64,000 nucleotides of DNA from contig NZ_CP048815.1 in the NCBI RefSeq assembly GCF_010977555.1, forward strand, positions 2,596,501 through 2,660,500. The letters are read 5' to 3'. The translations under genes and the position numbers were made by a program. The DNA is from Caulobacter rhizosphaerae. GTDB taxonomy: Bacteria; Pseudomonadota; Alphaproteobacteria; Caulobacterales; Caulobacteraceae. The notes under the pieces are model-generated. The model did no database searches. It was not told the DNA's origin and saw only the letters and a program-made list of their open reading frames with translations. Every line of letters begins with the position of its first letter. Positions within the stretch are counted from its first letter, which is position 1. This document shows, one piece after another, positions 42,154 to 50,867 of the stretch.

Positions 42154-44102
42154 CCCTCGACCGCCGCCCCCCAAATCGCAGACAGGCCGTCGCCCTGGGC
42201 GCGGCCTTCCTGTCCAGTTCCGCTTTAGCCCAGCCTCGGAGGCCCGGCCCCATGACCGACCTGCTGCTCGTCAACGGCAAGTTCACGACCCTCGATCGCA
42301 GCAACCCGCGCGCCGACGCCGCTTTGGTCCGCGACGGCAAGTTCGCCGCCGTCGGCGAGGAGGGCGAGGTCCGCACCGTCGCCGGCCCGAACCCGACGAT
42401 CATCGACTTGAAGGGCCGCCGCGTGATCCCCGGCCTGATCGACAGCCACATGCACATCATCCGCGGCGGGCTGAACTACAACATGGAGTTGCGTTGGGAC
42501 GGCGTGCCGACCCTGGCCGACGCCATGGCCATGCTGAAGAAGCAGGCCGCCAACACCCCACCGCCGCAGTGGGTGCGCGTGGTCGGCGGCTTCACCGAGC
42601 ACCAGTTTGTCGAAAAACGGCTGCCGACCCTGGACGAGATCAACGCCGCCGCGCCCGAGACGCCGGTGTTCATCCTCCACCTCTATGACCGCGCCCTGCT
42701 CAACCGGGCCGCCCTGCGCGCCGTCGGCTACACCAAGGACACGCCCGCCCCGCCCGGCGGCGAGATCCAGCGCGACGCCTCGGGCGAGCCCACGGGCCTG
42801 CTGCTGGCCCAGCCCAATGCGACGATCCTCTACGCCACCCTGGCCAAGGGTCCCAAACTGCCGCCCGAGTACCAGCTCAACTCCACCCGCCACTTCATGC
42901 GCGAGATGAACCGCCTGGGCGTGACCGGGGTGATCGACGCCGGGGGCGGCTTCCAGAACTATCCCGACGACTACGAGATCGTCGAGAAGCTGCACGCCGA
43001 CGACCAGCTGACCCTGCGCATCAGCTACAACCTGTTCACCCAGAAGCCCAAGGCCGAGCTGTCGGACTTCCAAAGCTGGTCCAAGCAGGTCAAGCCGGGG
43101 CAGGGCGACGACAAGTACCGCCACAACGGCGCGGGCGAGATGCTGGTCTACAGCGCCGCCGATTTCGAGGATTTCCGGGTCGAGCGTCCCGAGATGCCGG
43201 CCAACATGGAGAGCGATCTCGAGCCGGTGATCCGCCATCTGGTCGAGAACCGCTGGCCCTGGCGGCTGCACGCCACCTATGACGAGACCATCACGCGGGC
43301 GCTGGACGTCTACGAGAAGGTCAACAAGGACATGCCGTTCGACGGGCTGCACTGGTTCTTCGACCACGCCGAGACGATCAGCGACCGCAACATCGACCGT
43401 ATCGCGGCCCTGGGCGGCGGCATCGCCGTGCAGCACCGGATGGCGTTCCAGGGCGAGTACTTCATCGACCGCTATGGCGCGAAGGCGGCTGAGGCGACGC
43501 CGCCGATCAACAAGATGCTGAAGGCTGGCGTCCCGGTCGGAGCCGGCACGGACGCCACCCGCGTGGCCAGCTACAACCCCTGGGTCTCGCTGAACTGGTT
43601 GGTGACCGGCAAGACGGTCGGCGGTACGCGGCTCTATCCGCCCGCCAACCGTCTCGACCGCGAGGAGGCCCTGCGCCTGTGGACCACCGCCAACACCTGG
43701 TTCTCGAACGAGGAAGGCAAGAAGGGCCAGATCGCCGTCGGCCAACTGGCCGACCTGGCGGTGCTCGCCGACGACTACATGACCGTGCCCGAGGACGAGA
43801 TCCCGCACCTGTCGTCCGTGCTGACCTTGCTGGGCGGCAAGGTGGTCCACGGCCAGGGCGAATACGACAAGCTGGCGCCAGTCTTGCCGCCGCCGATGCC
43901 CGACTGGTCGCCGGTGCGGACCTTCGGCGGCTACCAGGATCGATCGCGCGGTCATGCCCGCGCCCTGGCCTTGGCCTGCGGCTGCGCCAGCGGCTGCAAC
44001 GTCCACGGCCACGACCACGCGGCGGCCTACACCCGCGAAGCCCCGACCAGCGATGCGCGATCCTTCTGGGGCGCCATGGGTTGTGGCTGCTGGGCGGTGT
44101 GA
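42150..44102 (+). CDS. YtcJ-like metal-dependent amidohydrolase
   Basis: A 650-residue amidohydrolase. It has the PGLIDSHMHIIRGG metal motif, the YtcJ-type inserted middle region, FDHAETISDRNID, GVPVGAGTDATRVASYNPWV with the late Asp, and a TWFSNEEGKKGQIAVGQLAD segment. An N-terminal RRQAVALGAAFLSSSALAQ resembles a Tat-like signal. The C-terminus is a Cys/His-rich tail (ACGCASGCNVHGHDH then GCGCW), apparently characteristic of this subfamily. It probably hydrolyses an amide or imine compound. ATG 42150 overlaps XapX; ATG 42252 would remove the signal. Confidence 0.85.
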   Translation: MTLDRRPPNRRQAVALGAAFLSSSALAQPRRPGPMTDLLLVNGKFTTLDRSNPRADAALVRDGKFAAVGEEGEVRTVAGPNPTIIDLKGRRVIPGLIDSHMHIIRGGLNYNMELRWDGVPTLADAMAMLKKQAANTPPPQWVRVVGGFTEHQFVEKRLPTLDEINAAAPETPVFILHLYDRALLNRAALRAVGYTKDTPAPPGGEIQRDASGEPTGLLLAQPNATILYATLAKGPKLPPEYQLNSTRHFMREMNRLGVTGVIDAGGGFQNYPDDYEIVEKLHADDQLTLRISYNLFTQKPKAELSDFQSWSKQVKPGQGDDKYRHNGAGEMLVYSAADFEDFRVERPEMPANMESDLEPVIRHLVENRWPWRLHATYDETITRALDVYEKVNKDMPFDGLHWFFDHAETISDRNIDRIAALGGGIAVQHRMAFQGEYFIDRYGAKAAEATPPINKMLKAGVPVGAGTDATRVASYNPWVSLNWLVTGKTVGGTRLYPPANRLDREEALRLWTTANTWFSNEEGKKGQIAVGQLADLAVLADDYMTVPEDEIPHLSSVLTLLGGKVVHGQGEYDKLAPVLPPPMPDWSPVRTFGGYQDRSRGHARALALACGCASGCNVHGHDHAAAYTREAPTSDARSFWGAMGCGCWAV

Positions 44103-44104
44103 TC

Positions 44105-44521
44105 ATGACCACGCCCCGACCCATCGCCGCCCTGCTGCGGGCCCCCGTGTTCGGGCCTGTCGCGCGCGCGGTCCTCACCACGCCCTACTGGTTCGCCGGC
44201 CTTTACAAGCTGACCCATTGGCGGGACGCGCTCGGCGAGGCGGCGCACTTCGGCCTTCGGCCCGCGGTCCTGGTGGTCGCCGCCACGATCGCCGTCCAGC
44301 TGGGCGGCTCGGTCCTGTTGATCTTCGGCCGGCTGAGCTGGCTGGCGGCCGGCGCGCTGGGCGTCTTCACAGCCTTGGCCACCCTGATCGCCCATCCCTA
44401 CTGGACGGTCGCCGACCCCGCCGAGCGCTTCCACGCCCTGAACACCTTCCTGGAACATATCGGCCTGATCGGCGGCTTCATGGTCGCGGCGGCCCTGGTC
44501 GAAAAGGAGCGCGCCGCATGA
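44105..44521 (+). CDS. DoxX-family membrane protein
   Basis: A 138-residue, four-helix inner-membrane protein. PYWFAGLYKLTHWRDALGEA is the DoxX helix-1/loop pattern, followed by hydrophobic segments VLVVAATIAVQLGGSVLLIF and LAAGALGVFTALATLIAHPY. DoxX proteins are linked to redox or thiosulfate/thiol metabolism in some bacteria; the role here is unknown. It starts 2 bases after the amidohydrolase stop and overlaps the DUF1275 start by 4 bases. Confidence 0.82.
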   Translation: MTTPRPIAALLRAPVFGPVARAVLTTPYWFAGLYKLTHWRDALGEAAHFGLRPAVLVVAATIAVQLGGSVLLIFGRLSWLAAGALGVFTALATLIAHPYWTVADPAERFHALNTFLEHIGLIGGFMVAAALVEKERAA

Positions 44522-45228
44522 ACCCGCAGCCGATCCTGACCAAGGAGACCCGTCTGGCCGGCGTGACCGGCGTGGGCATGGCCTTCGTCGGCGGCTATGT
44601 CGACGTGATTGGCTTTGTGCTGCTATTCGGCCTGTTCGTCGCCCACGCCACCGGCAACATCGTCATGCTGGGCGTAGGGCTGGCGGGCGACGCGGGCGGC
44701 CTGGCCACCAAGCTCCTGGCCCTGCCGGTGTTCATCGGCGCGGTGGCGGCTGCCTACGCGCTGATCCGCTGGCGCAACGCCCGGGACCAGCCTTGCGAGG
44801 TCTTGGTCCTGGCGTTGCAGGCGGTCCTGCTAGCGGGCTTCATGCTCCTGACCGTGTGGGCCTTGCCCGCCGCCAGCGCCAACGCGCCGTCCGTCATGCT
44901 GGCCGGATTGACGGGGGTGGCGGCCATGGCGGTGCAGAACGTCGGCGCGCGCGTCGTCTTCACCCATCTGGCGCCGACGACCATGATGACCGGCAACGTA
45001 ACCCAGGTGGCGATCGACATCGTCGATCTGGCCATCGCCCGTGGCCGTCCCGACGAGGCGCTGAAGGCGCGGATCCGCAAGACCTGGCCCCCCGTGACGG
45101 CCTTCGCGCTCGGCGCCATGGGCGGCGCGATCGGGGTGCTGGTCGCCGGCGCCTGGAGCCTTGCGCTGGGCGTTATCGTGGTGGCGGTGCTGGCGGTTCT
45201 CCACGCCGTTCGGGGAGAGCGGTCATGA
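44518..45228 (+). CDS. DUF1275 (YoaK-type) membrane protein
   Basis: A 236-residue protein with six predicted membrane helices. GYVDVIGFVLLFGLFVAHAT and GNIVMLGVGLA match the family signature, which repeats as THLAPTTMMTGNVTQVAIDI. These proteins resemble small transporters; the substrate is unknown. Four-base overlaps with both the DoxX gene and the porin gene place it firmly in the operon. Confidence 0.85.
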   Translation: MNPQPILTKETRLAGVTGVGMAFVGGYVDVIGFVLLFGLFVAHATGNIVMLGVGLAGDAGGLATKLLALPVFIGAVAAAYALIRWRNARDQPCEVLVLALQAVLLAGFMLLTVWALPAASANAPSVMLAGLTGVAAMAVQNVGARVVFTHLAPTTMMTGNVTQVAIDIVDLAIARGRPDEALKARIRKTWPPVTAFALGAMGGAIGVLVAGAWSLALGVIVVAVLAVLHAVRGERS

Positions 45229-46577
45229 ACCTCGCTGCGACGGCGCTCGTCGCCATCCTGGCCAGCGCCAGCGCCGCCCAAGCCGCCGAGGCCTTTAAGC
45301 CGATCCGCTCCGACGAGACCTATGCCTATTTGGCCGCGGCGGATCGCACGGGCCTGGACGTCCTGCGATACATACCGGTCGGCGGCGACGCCTATCTGAC
45401 CCTTGGCGGCGAGGCCCGTTTGAGGATCGATGCGATCGACGCCCCGCGCTTCGGCGTCGCCGGCGAACCGGCCGACACCTACGGCCTGGTGCGGGGCCTG
45501 TTCAGCGCCGACCTGCACCTGAACGACCGCGTCCGGGTCTATGGCGAGCTGGGCTGGCATCGCGACGTCGGCAAGTCCGACGCTCCGGCGCTCACCGATC
45601 GCGACGGGCTGGACGCACAGGTCGGTTTCATCGACGTCACGCCGGACGCCGACCGGCTCTGGCGCCTGCGCCTGGGGCGGCAGGAGCTGATGCTCAGCCC
45701 CACCCAGCGGTTCGTCTCGGTGCGCGAGGGCCCCAACATCCGCCAGAGCTTCGACGGCCTGCGGGTGACTCGCCAGACCAAGGGGCTGCGGCTGGACGCG
45801 TTCTACGTCACGCCGGTCACGATCGCTCGGGGCGCGTTCAACGATCCCAGCAATCGCGCGCAGCACTTTTATGGCGTCTACGCCGCGGGGCGCTTGGCGT
45901 CCCATCTCAACCTCGATGTCTATGCGCTGGAGCTTGAGCGCGACGGCGCCAGGTTCGGCGCGGTGACCGGCGACGAGCGCCGCAGGAGCCTAGGCGCGCG
46001 CCTGGCGGGGCAGGTCGGTGCGATCGACTTCGAGGCCGAGGGCATGATCCAGCGCGGCGGCTTCGCCGGGCAAAGGATCCGTGCCTGGGGCGGATCGGTC
46101 GGTGGCGGCTATACCCTGGCCGCGCCCTGGAAACCTCGGATCGGCCTGCGCCTCGACGCCGGCTCGGGCGACAAGGATCCCAACGACGGCCGGCTGCAGA
46201 CCTTCAACCCGTTGTTCCCAAAAGGCGCCTATTTCAACGAAAGCAGCCTGACCAGCTGGTCCAACCTGATGGCGATCCGGCCGAGCCTGGGGTTGTCGCC
46301 CACCGAGGCGATTTCCCTGGAGGTCAGCTACCTGGATCGCGCCCGTCAGACCGGCGGCGACGCCGTCTACCTGCAGCCGTCCGTGGTGCTGCCAGGCTCG
46401 CTGGCCTCGCGAGCCAAGGCGGTGGGGCATGCGCTGCAAGCCGACGCCAGCTGGCAAGTGACGCGGAACGTCAAGCTGCAGGTCGAGGCGCTGCATCAAG
46501 AGGTCGATGCGGCGGTCAAGGCGGCTGGCGGTCGCGACGGCGACTTCGTGATGGCGATCGTTCAGTACCGTTTTTGA
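45225..46577 (+). CDS. Alginate-export-type outer-membrane porin
   Basis: A 450-residue beta-barrel with a signal peptide (AATALVAILASASAAQA). RLGRQELMLSPTQRFVSVRE followed by GPNIRQSFDGLRV is characteristic of the alginate_exp/AlgE-like porin family, and the protein ends in VQYRF with terminal Phe as expected for outer-membrane assembly. As the last gene of the operon it probably admits the substrate of the amidohydrolase or isochorismatase-type enzyme. The family name does not imply alginate export here. Confidence 0.85.
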   Translation: MNLAATALVAILASASAAQAAEAFKPIRSDETYAYLAAADRTGLDVLRYIPVGGDAYLTLGGEARLRIDAIDAPRFGVAGEPADTYGLVRGLFSADLHLNDRVRVYGELGWHRDVGKSDAPALTDRDGLDAQVGFIDVTPDADRLWRLRLGRQELMLSPTQRFVSVREGPNIRQSFDGLRVTRQTKGLRLDAFYVTPVTIARGAFNDPSNRAQHFYGVYAAGRLASHLNLDVYALELERDGARFGAVTGDERRRSLGARLAGQVGAIDFEAEGMIQRGGFAGQRIRAWGGSVGGGYTLAAPWKPRIGLRLDAGSGDKDPNDGRLQTFNPLFPKGAYFNESSLTSWSNLMAIRPSLGLSPTEAISLEVSYLDRARQTGGDAVYLQPSVVLPGSLASRAKAVGHALQADASWQVTRNVKLQVEALHQEVDAAVKAAGGRDGDFVMAIVQYRF

Positions 46578-46646
46578 CGAGGCCCGCGGCCCCAGCACCA
46601 ATGGCGATGGCTTGGCCGTCGGCTTTTTCGGACCAGGAGTTCATCC

Positions 46647-46730
46647 ACGAAGGCGGTGCGTTTCCATGACGATGGCGGCCCCGACGTCCTGCTCGTCGAA
46701 GACCTCGATCTGCCGCAGCCTGGGGAGGAT
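46647..46730 (+). pseudogene. MDR oxidoreductase, N-terminal fragment
   Basis: The frame reads TKAVRFHDDGGPDVLLVEDL and then DLPQPGE, the standard opening of zinc-independent MDR/quinone oxidoreductases, but the similarity stops after about 28 residues and no start codon precedes it. The frame continues as unrelated sequence. It is a remnant, not derived recently from the intact MDR gene at 47508, whose opening differs. Confidence 0.6.
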
Positions 46731-46803
46731 CGTCGTCACGGTTGGCTGATCGACGCCTTCTCCGACTACTATTGCGTTGTGCGCGGCTGGGCGGATGAAA
46801 GAG

Positions 46804-47505
46804 CTAGCTGCAATCGGTCCGCCGACATGGGTGCTCGTCTCGAGCCCGCCATTCCTTGACGAGTTGGCGGCGATTGCGCGCATACCGCTCTTCCAGGAAA
46901 TCGACCTTCAGGATCCGATCGGTGCGAAAGAGACGAAAGTCCGAGGTGAGCTCGCACCACCCCGCGATGAACCGCTGGTTCTCGATGAAACCCAACATGA
47001 TCGGCCACAGGGTTCGGTCCATCGGCGTATCGTCCTCGTCGGCATAGGTGATACGCATCTTCCACTGCTCTCGCAGGGCGCGCCTGACCCGCGCCAGATC
47101 GACACCCGATGCCGCGGCCTGGCTCCGGCTGACGAAAAGCGCGCTATCGTCCAAGGCGCGCCGCATGTCGGGCGACAGCACGCCGTGGATCTTCGCCAGC
47201 GCGTTCTGGACGGCGCGCGCCAGGGCCTCGTCGGTCTGGCGGCTGACCCATTGGGCGCCGACCACCAGGGCCTGGATCTCCTCCTCGGTGAAGGACAGCG
47301 GCGGCAGGACGAAGCCGGGGCGCAGGATGTAGCCGACGCCCGGCTCGCCGTCGATGTCGGCGCCCATGGCCTGCAGGGTGGCGATGTCGCGGCGGATGGT
47401 GCGCAGCGACACATCGAGCTCGCGGGCTAGCGCGCCGCCGGACACCGTCCCGCGGCGCCGGCGAAGCTCTTGCAGCAGATCGAAAAGGCGATGGCTTCGG
47501 GACAT
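46804..47505 (-). CDS. WYL-domain transcriptional regulator (YafY-like)
   Basis: A 233-residue regulator: N-terminal HTH (RLFDLLQELRRRRGTVSGGA, LARELDVSLRTIRRDIATLQ) followed by a WYL-type domain (RITYADEDDTPMDRTLWPIM, NQRFIAGWCELTSDFRLFRT, DRILKVDFLEERY). The ligand is unknown; the domain often senses nucleotides or small metabolites. Its start lies just after the MDR gene stop on the same strand, so it follows that gene in one operon and probably controls it. Confidence 0.88.
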   Translation of the reverse strand: MSRSHRLFDLLQELRRRRGTVSGGALARELDVSLRTIRRDIATLQAMGADIDGEPGVGYILRPGFVLPPLSFTEEEIQALVVGAQWVSRQTDEALARAVQNALAKIHGVLSPDMRRALDDSALFVSRSQAAASGVDLARVRRALREQWKMRITYADEDDTPMDRTLWPIMLGFIENQRFIAGWCELTSDFRLFRTDRILKVDFLEERYARNRRQLVKEWRARDEHPCRRTDCS

Positions 47506-47507
47506 GC

Positions 47508-48440
47508 TCAATCCATCGCCACCAAGCCCTTGCCGCGAAGTTTGCGGCCCGCTTCCAGGGCGGTGATCAAGGCGATCGCCTCGCTCAGGGGCACGGTCTG
47601 GGCTATCGGAAGACGAAGATTTCCTGCTTGGGCGGTCAGCGCAAGAGCGTCGAGGATCTCGGCCCTCGGCGTGCAGACGATCGGCTTGAACCGCCTGTTG
47701 AAGAGCGCGCCGATGAACTTGCCGGGCGAAGGGTTGAGGTCCAGGTACACCCCGTCCTTGCGCAGGAGGCCAAGGCCCTGGGACGTCGTCATCGTCGCGG
47801 CCGTGTCGTAGACGACGTCGAAACGCTGACCGATCCGAGAAAGGTCGGTCGTGCGGTAGTCGAAGGCCTGCTCCACGCCGAGCCGCCTGGCCCGGTCGAG
47901 GTCGTCGGCGCTGCAGCTTCCCCAGATCCGGGCCCCGCGGGCGCGCGCGATCTGGACGGCGGCCTCTCCGACCGCGCCTGCGCATCCGTTGATGAACACA
48001 GACTGGCCAGCCGTCAGCCGAGCCCTGTCGACCAAGCCGTTCCAGGCCGTGGCGCCCGGCGTTCCCAGGCAGGCGGCGTCCTCGAAGGACACCGCGTCGG
48101 GCTTCCGGGCGAGGGCAGACTCCTTGGCCAGCACGGCCTGGCCCAGCGCGCCGGTTTCCTTGAAGCGCGCGAGCCCGAAAACGGCGTCGCCGACCGTGAA
48201 GCGGGTCACGCCGGTCCCGATGGCGGTCACGGTTCCGGAGAGGTCCATGCCCATGCCGCGCGGGAAGGTCTTGCCGGTGACGATCTTCATCAGGCCGGCG
48301 CGCAGCTTCCAGTCGATCGGATTGACGGCGGCGAACCGGACCTTCACGGCCACCTCGCCCACGGCGGGCGCGGCCAGGTCGAAGTCCTCCAGGCGCATGA
48401 CCTCCGGGCCGCCGTAGCGGTGATATTGAATACGTTTCAT
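47508..48440 (-). CDS. MDR-family NAD(P)H-dependent oxidoreductase (quinone reductase type)
   Basis: A 310-residue medium-chain reductase: MKRIQYHRYGGPEVMRLEDF, AAVNPIDWKLRAGLM, FPRGMGMDLSGTV, and the nucleotide-binding segment FINGCAGAVGEAAVQIARAR. No structural-zinc cysteine cluster is seen, fitting the quinone-oxidoreductase/reticulon-4-interacting-like branch. It probably reduces quinones or alkenals with NADPH. Two bases separate its stop from the WYL regulator start. Confidence 0.88.
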   Translation of the reverse strand: MKRIQYHRYGGPEVMRLEDFDLAAPAVGEVAVKVRFAAVNPIDWKLRAGLMKIVTGKTFPRGMGMDLSGTVTAIGTGVTRFTVGDAVFGLARFKETGALGQAVLAKESALARKPDAVSFEDAACLGTPGATAWNGLVDRARLTAGQSVFINGCAGAVGEAAVQIARARGARIWGSCSADDLDRARRLGVEQAFDYRTTDLSRIGQRFDVVYDTAATMTTSQGLGLLRKDGVYLDLNPSPGKFIGALFNRRFKPIVCTPRAEILDALALTAQAGNLRLPIAQTVPLSEAIALITALEAGRKLRGKGLVAMD

Positions 48441-48580
48441 TGTGGGCGCTCGCACCATGGCTTCGGGAAGGACGACCGAGTTGCGGTCCGTCAGGAAGGC
48501 GCAGCTATGGAGCCCGATGGGGACAGTTTCTGGCGCCATGGTCGAGCGGCTGACTCATCGATCCGAGCGAGCGCGAAAGG

Positions 48581-49021
48581 TCACAGGCAGGTCACCGGCC
48601 CGCCGGCGCGTCCCCTGGACTTGGCGCACAGCAGGATCGGCGTGGTCTCGACCAGCTTCAGCGACCTGACCATGGTTTCGGTGGCGGTCTTGTACTTGAC
48701 GAAGTGCGGCGCCTTGAGGTGCGCCTCATAGGCGGCGCGGCTGGCGTACACCTCCAGCAGACGGATGTGGGACGGGTTGTCGGCGATGGCGACCGAGTGC
48801 AGCATCAGCACGCCGGGCTCAAGCCGCACCGAAGCTTCCTGTTCCTCGGCCAGGATGGCCTTGTAAGCCTCGAGGTAGGCGGGATCGATCTCCAGCTCGG
48901 CGATGCGCACCATTGGCGGCTCGCCCGCCGCCTGGGCTTGGGCTCGTGTTCCGAAGCCGGATGCAGCCGCGGTGGCGAGCGCCAGGATTCCCGCGCCGAT
49001 CACCATCCTCGATCTCTTCAT
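48581..49021 (-). CDS. Exported antibiotic-biosynthesis-monooxygenase (ABM) domain protein
   Basis: A 146-residue protein: signal peptide (RMVIGAGILALATAAASGFG through TRAQAQA) and a ferredoxin-like ABM domain (VRIAELEIDPAYLEAYKAIL, PGVLMLHSVAIADNPSHIRL, HLKAPHFVKYK). ABM proteins are cofactor-free monooxygenases or quinone-handling proteins; export to the periplasm is less usual. Same strand as the double-CMD protein gene just upstream, suggesting one operon. Confidence 0.82.
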   Translation of the reverse strand: MKRSRMVIGAGILALATAAASGFGTRAQAQAAGEPPMVRIAELEIDPAYLEAYKAILAEEQEASVRLEPGVLMLHSVAIADNPSHIRLLEVYASRAAYEAHLKAPHFVKYKTATETMVRSLKLVETTPILLCAKSRGRAGGPVTCL

Positions 49022-49055
49022 GGTCTTTCCGTCCATCCGCATTGGGCCACGAGGG

Positions 49056-49850
49056 TCAGTCCTTGGCTGCGGCCGCGGCCCGCTTGGCGAACACGTCCTT
49101 GGCGACCGGCAGGGCCGACATGGCGTTGGGCCAGCCGGCGTAGAAGGCCAGGTGGGTGATCACCTCGGCCGCCTGGTCCTGGGTGAGGCCGTTGTCCATC
49201 GCCCGGTTCAGATGGAACGGAACCTGCCCGACCTGGCCCGAGGCGATCAGCGCTGCGACCGTGACCAGGCTGCGGTCGCGCGGCGCGAGGTCGGGGCGTA
49301 GCCACAGGTCGCGGAAAAGGTAGTCGGTGGTGTAGCCGACCAGGCCCGGCGCGACGGCCCCGAACTGGTCGTCCACGCTCCGGGCGCGCTGGGCCTCGGC
49401 CGGTTCGTCCAGCGGCAGCGGCCTGGGCGGCTCGGCCGGCAACTGGTCGGGCCCTAAGCCGCGCCGGGCGAAGACCTCGCCCACTGGCCCGACCGCCGCC
49501 ATCGCCTTGCCCCAGCCGGAATAGTAAGCCAGGTGCAAGATCGTCTCGGAGATCTCCCGCGGCGCGACGCCGTTCTCCAGCGCCTGGTCGGCGTAGTAGC
49601 CGAGCGCGGGCGCCTCGCCACGGGCGATCAGGGCGGCGATGGTGACCAGGCTGCGATCGCGGCGGTCTAGGCCCGGCCGGGTCCAGACCTCGCCGTAGAG
49701 CCGCTCCTGCGTGTGTTGCTCCAGGACTGGCGCGACGGAGCGGACTTGGTCGGGCGAGACACGGCGGCCAGCGACATTGGGTTGCTGGGCTTCGGCGGTG
49801 GTGGCGGCCATGGCGAAAACTCCTGCGATCAAGGCGGTAACGAGCTTCAC
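49056..49850 (-). CDS. Exported protein with two carboxymuconolactone-decarboxylase domains
   Basis: A 264-residue protein with a signal peptide (LVTALIAGVFAMAATTAEAQ) and two tandem CMD domains, each showing RDRSLVT(I/V)AALIA-G and a later HLA-YAGW motif (LHLAYYSGWGKAMAAVGPV, THLAFYAGWPNAMSAL). The AhpD-type CxxC redox pair is absent, so it is not a peroxidase of that kind. GTG 49850 is chosen for AAGGAG upstream. The function is unknown. Confidence 0.86.
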   Translation of the reverse strand: MKLVTALIAGVFAMAATTAEAQQPNVAGRRVSPDQVRSVAPVLEQHTQERLYGEVWTRPGLDRRDRSLVTIAALIARGEAPALGYYADQALENGVAPREISETILHLAYYSGWGKAMAAVGPVGEVFARRGLGPDQLPAEPPRPLPLDEPAEAQRARSVDDQFGAVAPGLVGYTTDYLFRDLWLRPDLAPRDRSLVTVAALIASGQVGQVPFHLNRAMDNGLTQDQAAEVITHLAFYAGWPNAMSALPVAKDVFAKRAAAAAKD

Positions 49851-49890
49851 GTCGTTCGCTCCTTCGAAGAACGGCCCGGTGGTGGCGAGG

Positions 49891-50865
49891 CTAGGGGCGT
49901 CTGGAGAGGCGGTCCCAGTTTCCGTGGGCGAACTTGGCCTTGTCGGCGTCGTCGAGCGCCAGGCCCTCGACGAAACGCCGGGCGTCGCCGCCCGTTCGGT
50001 ACTGGTAGGGAAAGTCCGTCGAAAACAGGATCCGGTCGGGCCCGACCGCCTCGATCGCCCGCTGCAGATAGACCGGGCTGAACATGCCGCTGGCGGTCAG
50101 GTAGAGATTATCGCGCACATAGTCGACGAAGGGCCGTTTCAGTCCGGAGAGACGGTCGAGCATGGCCAACCGCTCCAGATAGAAGATCACCAACTCGCCC
50201 CAGTGGCCGAGGATCACCTGCAGCCCGGGATGGCGGTCGAAGACGCCGCCCAGGACGACGCGCACGAACTGCACGCCCGCCTCGTAGTGCCAGCCCAAGC
50301 CGAAGGTCGACAGGGCCAGGTCGATCGGCGCGCCGAAGCCGGAATAATAGGCGTCGCGAACGCTCGCCTGCGGGATCTGCGGATGGATCAGCAGCGGGAC
50401 GCCGAGTTCGGCCGCGCAGGCGAAGGTGGGCTCGAAGATCGCGTCATCGAGGTTCTTGTCGCCGACCCGGCCGTACAGGATCGCGCCCTTGCAGCCGAGA
50501 TCCTCGACCGCCCGCTGGAGTTCGCGCGCCGCGGCGTCGCCGTTTCCCGACGCCAGCACCGCCAGCGCCTGGAAGCGGGACGGGTTGGCGGCCACGGTCT
50601 CCGCCAGAAGGTCGTTGATCTGGCGGGCCAGGTCGACGCCGTGGGTCCCGAGATTGTTCAAGCCCGGGGTCGTCAGCGACAGGACCTGCACGTCGATGCC
50701 GGTCTCGTCCATCAGCGCCAGCCGTTGGTTGCCGAGGTCGGCGAGCCGCTCGCCGATGACGCCCGGATTGAGCGAGAGCGTGCCGTCGTCGCCGCCGGGC
50801 TGAGTGCTCCAGGCGGCCTTCACCGCGTGGGGGAGGACGTGCTCCTCGACGCCAACGATCTTCAT
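49891..50865 (-). CDS. Amidohydrolase-2 family (ACMSD-like) hydrolase/decarboxylase
   Basis: A 324-residue TIM-barrel enzyme: VGVEEHVLPH replaces the usual HxH with E-x-H, followed by QALAVLASGNGDAAARELQR, GVPLLIHPQIPQ (metal His), VILGHWGELVIFYLERL and RILFSTDFPYQYR (late Asp). These match the ACMSD/gamma-resorcylate decarboxylase group, which acts on aromatic acids. It starts just after the DJ-1/PfpI gene on the same strand. Confidence 0.86.
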   Translation of the reverse strand: MKIVGVEEHVLPHAVKAAWSTQPGGDDGTLSLNPGVIGERLADLGNQRLALMDETGIDVQVLSLTTPGLNNLGTHGVDLARQINDLLAETVAANPSRFQALAVLASGNGDAAARELQRAVEDLGCKGAILYGRVGDKNLDDAIFEPTFACAAELGVPLLIHPQIPQASVRDAYYSGFGAPIDLALSTFGLGWHYEAGVQFVRVVLGGVFDRHPGLQVILGHWGELVIFYLERLAMLDRLSGLKRPFVDYVRDNLYLTASGMFSPVYLQRAIEAVGPDRILFSTDFPYQYRTGGDARRFVEGLALDDADKAKFAHGNWDRLSRRP

Positions 50866-50867
50866 GG

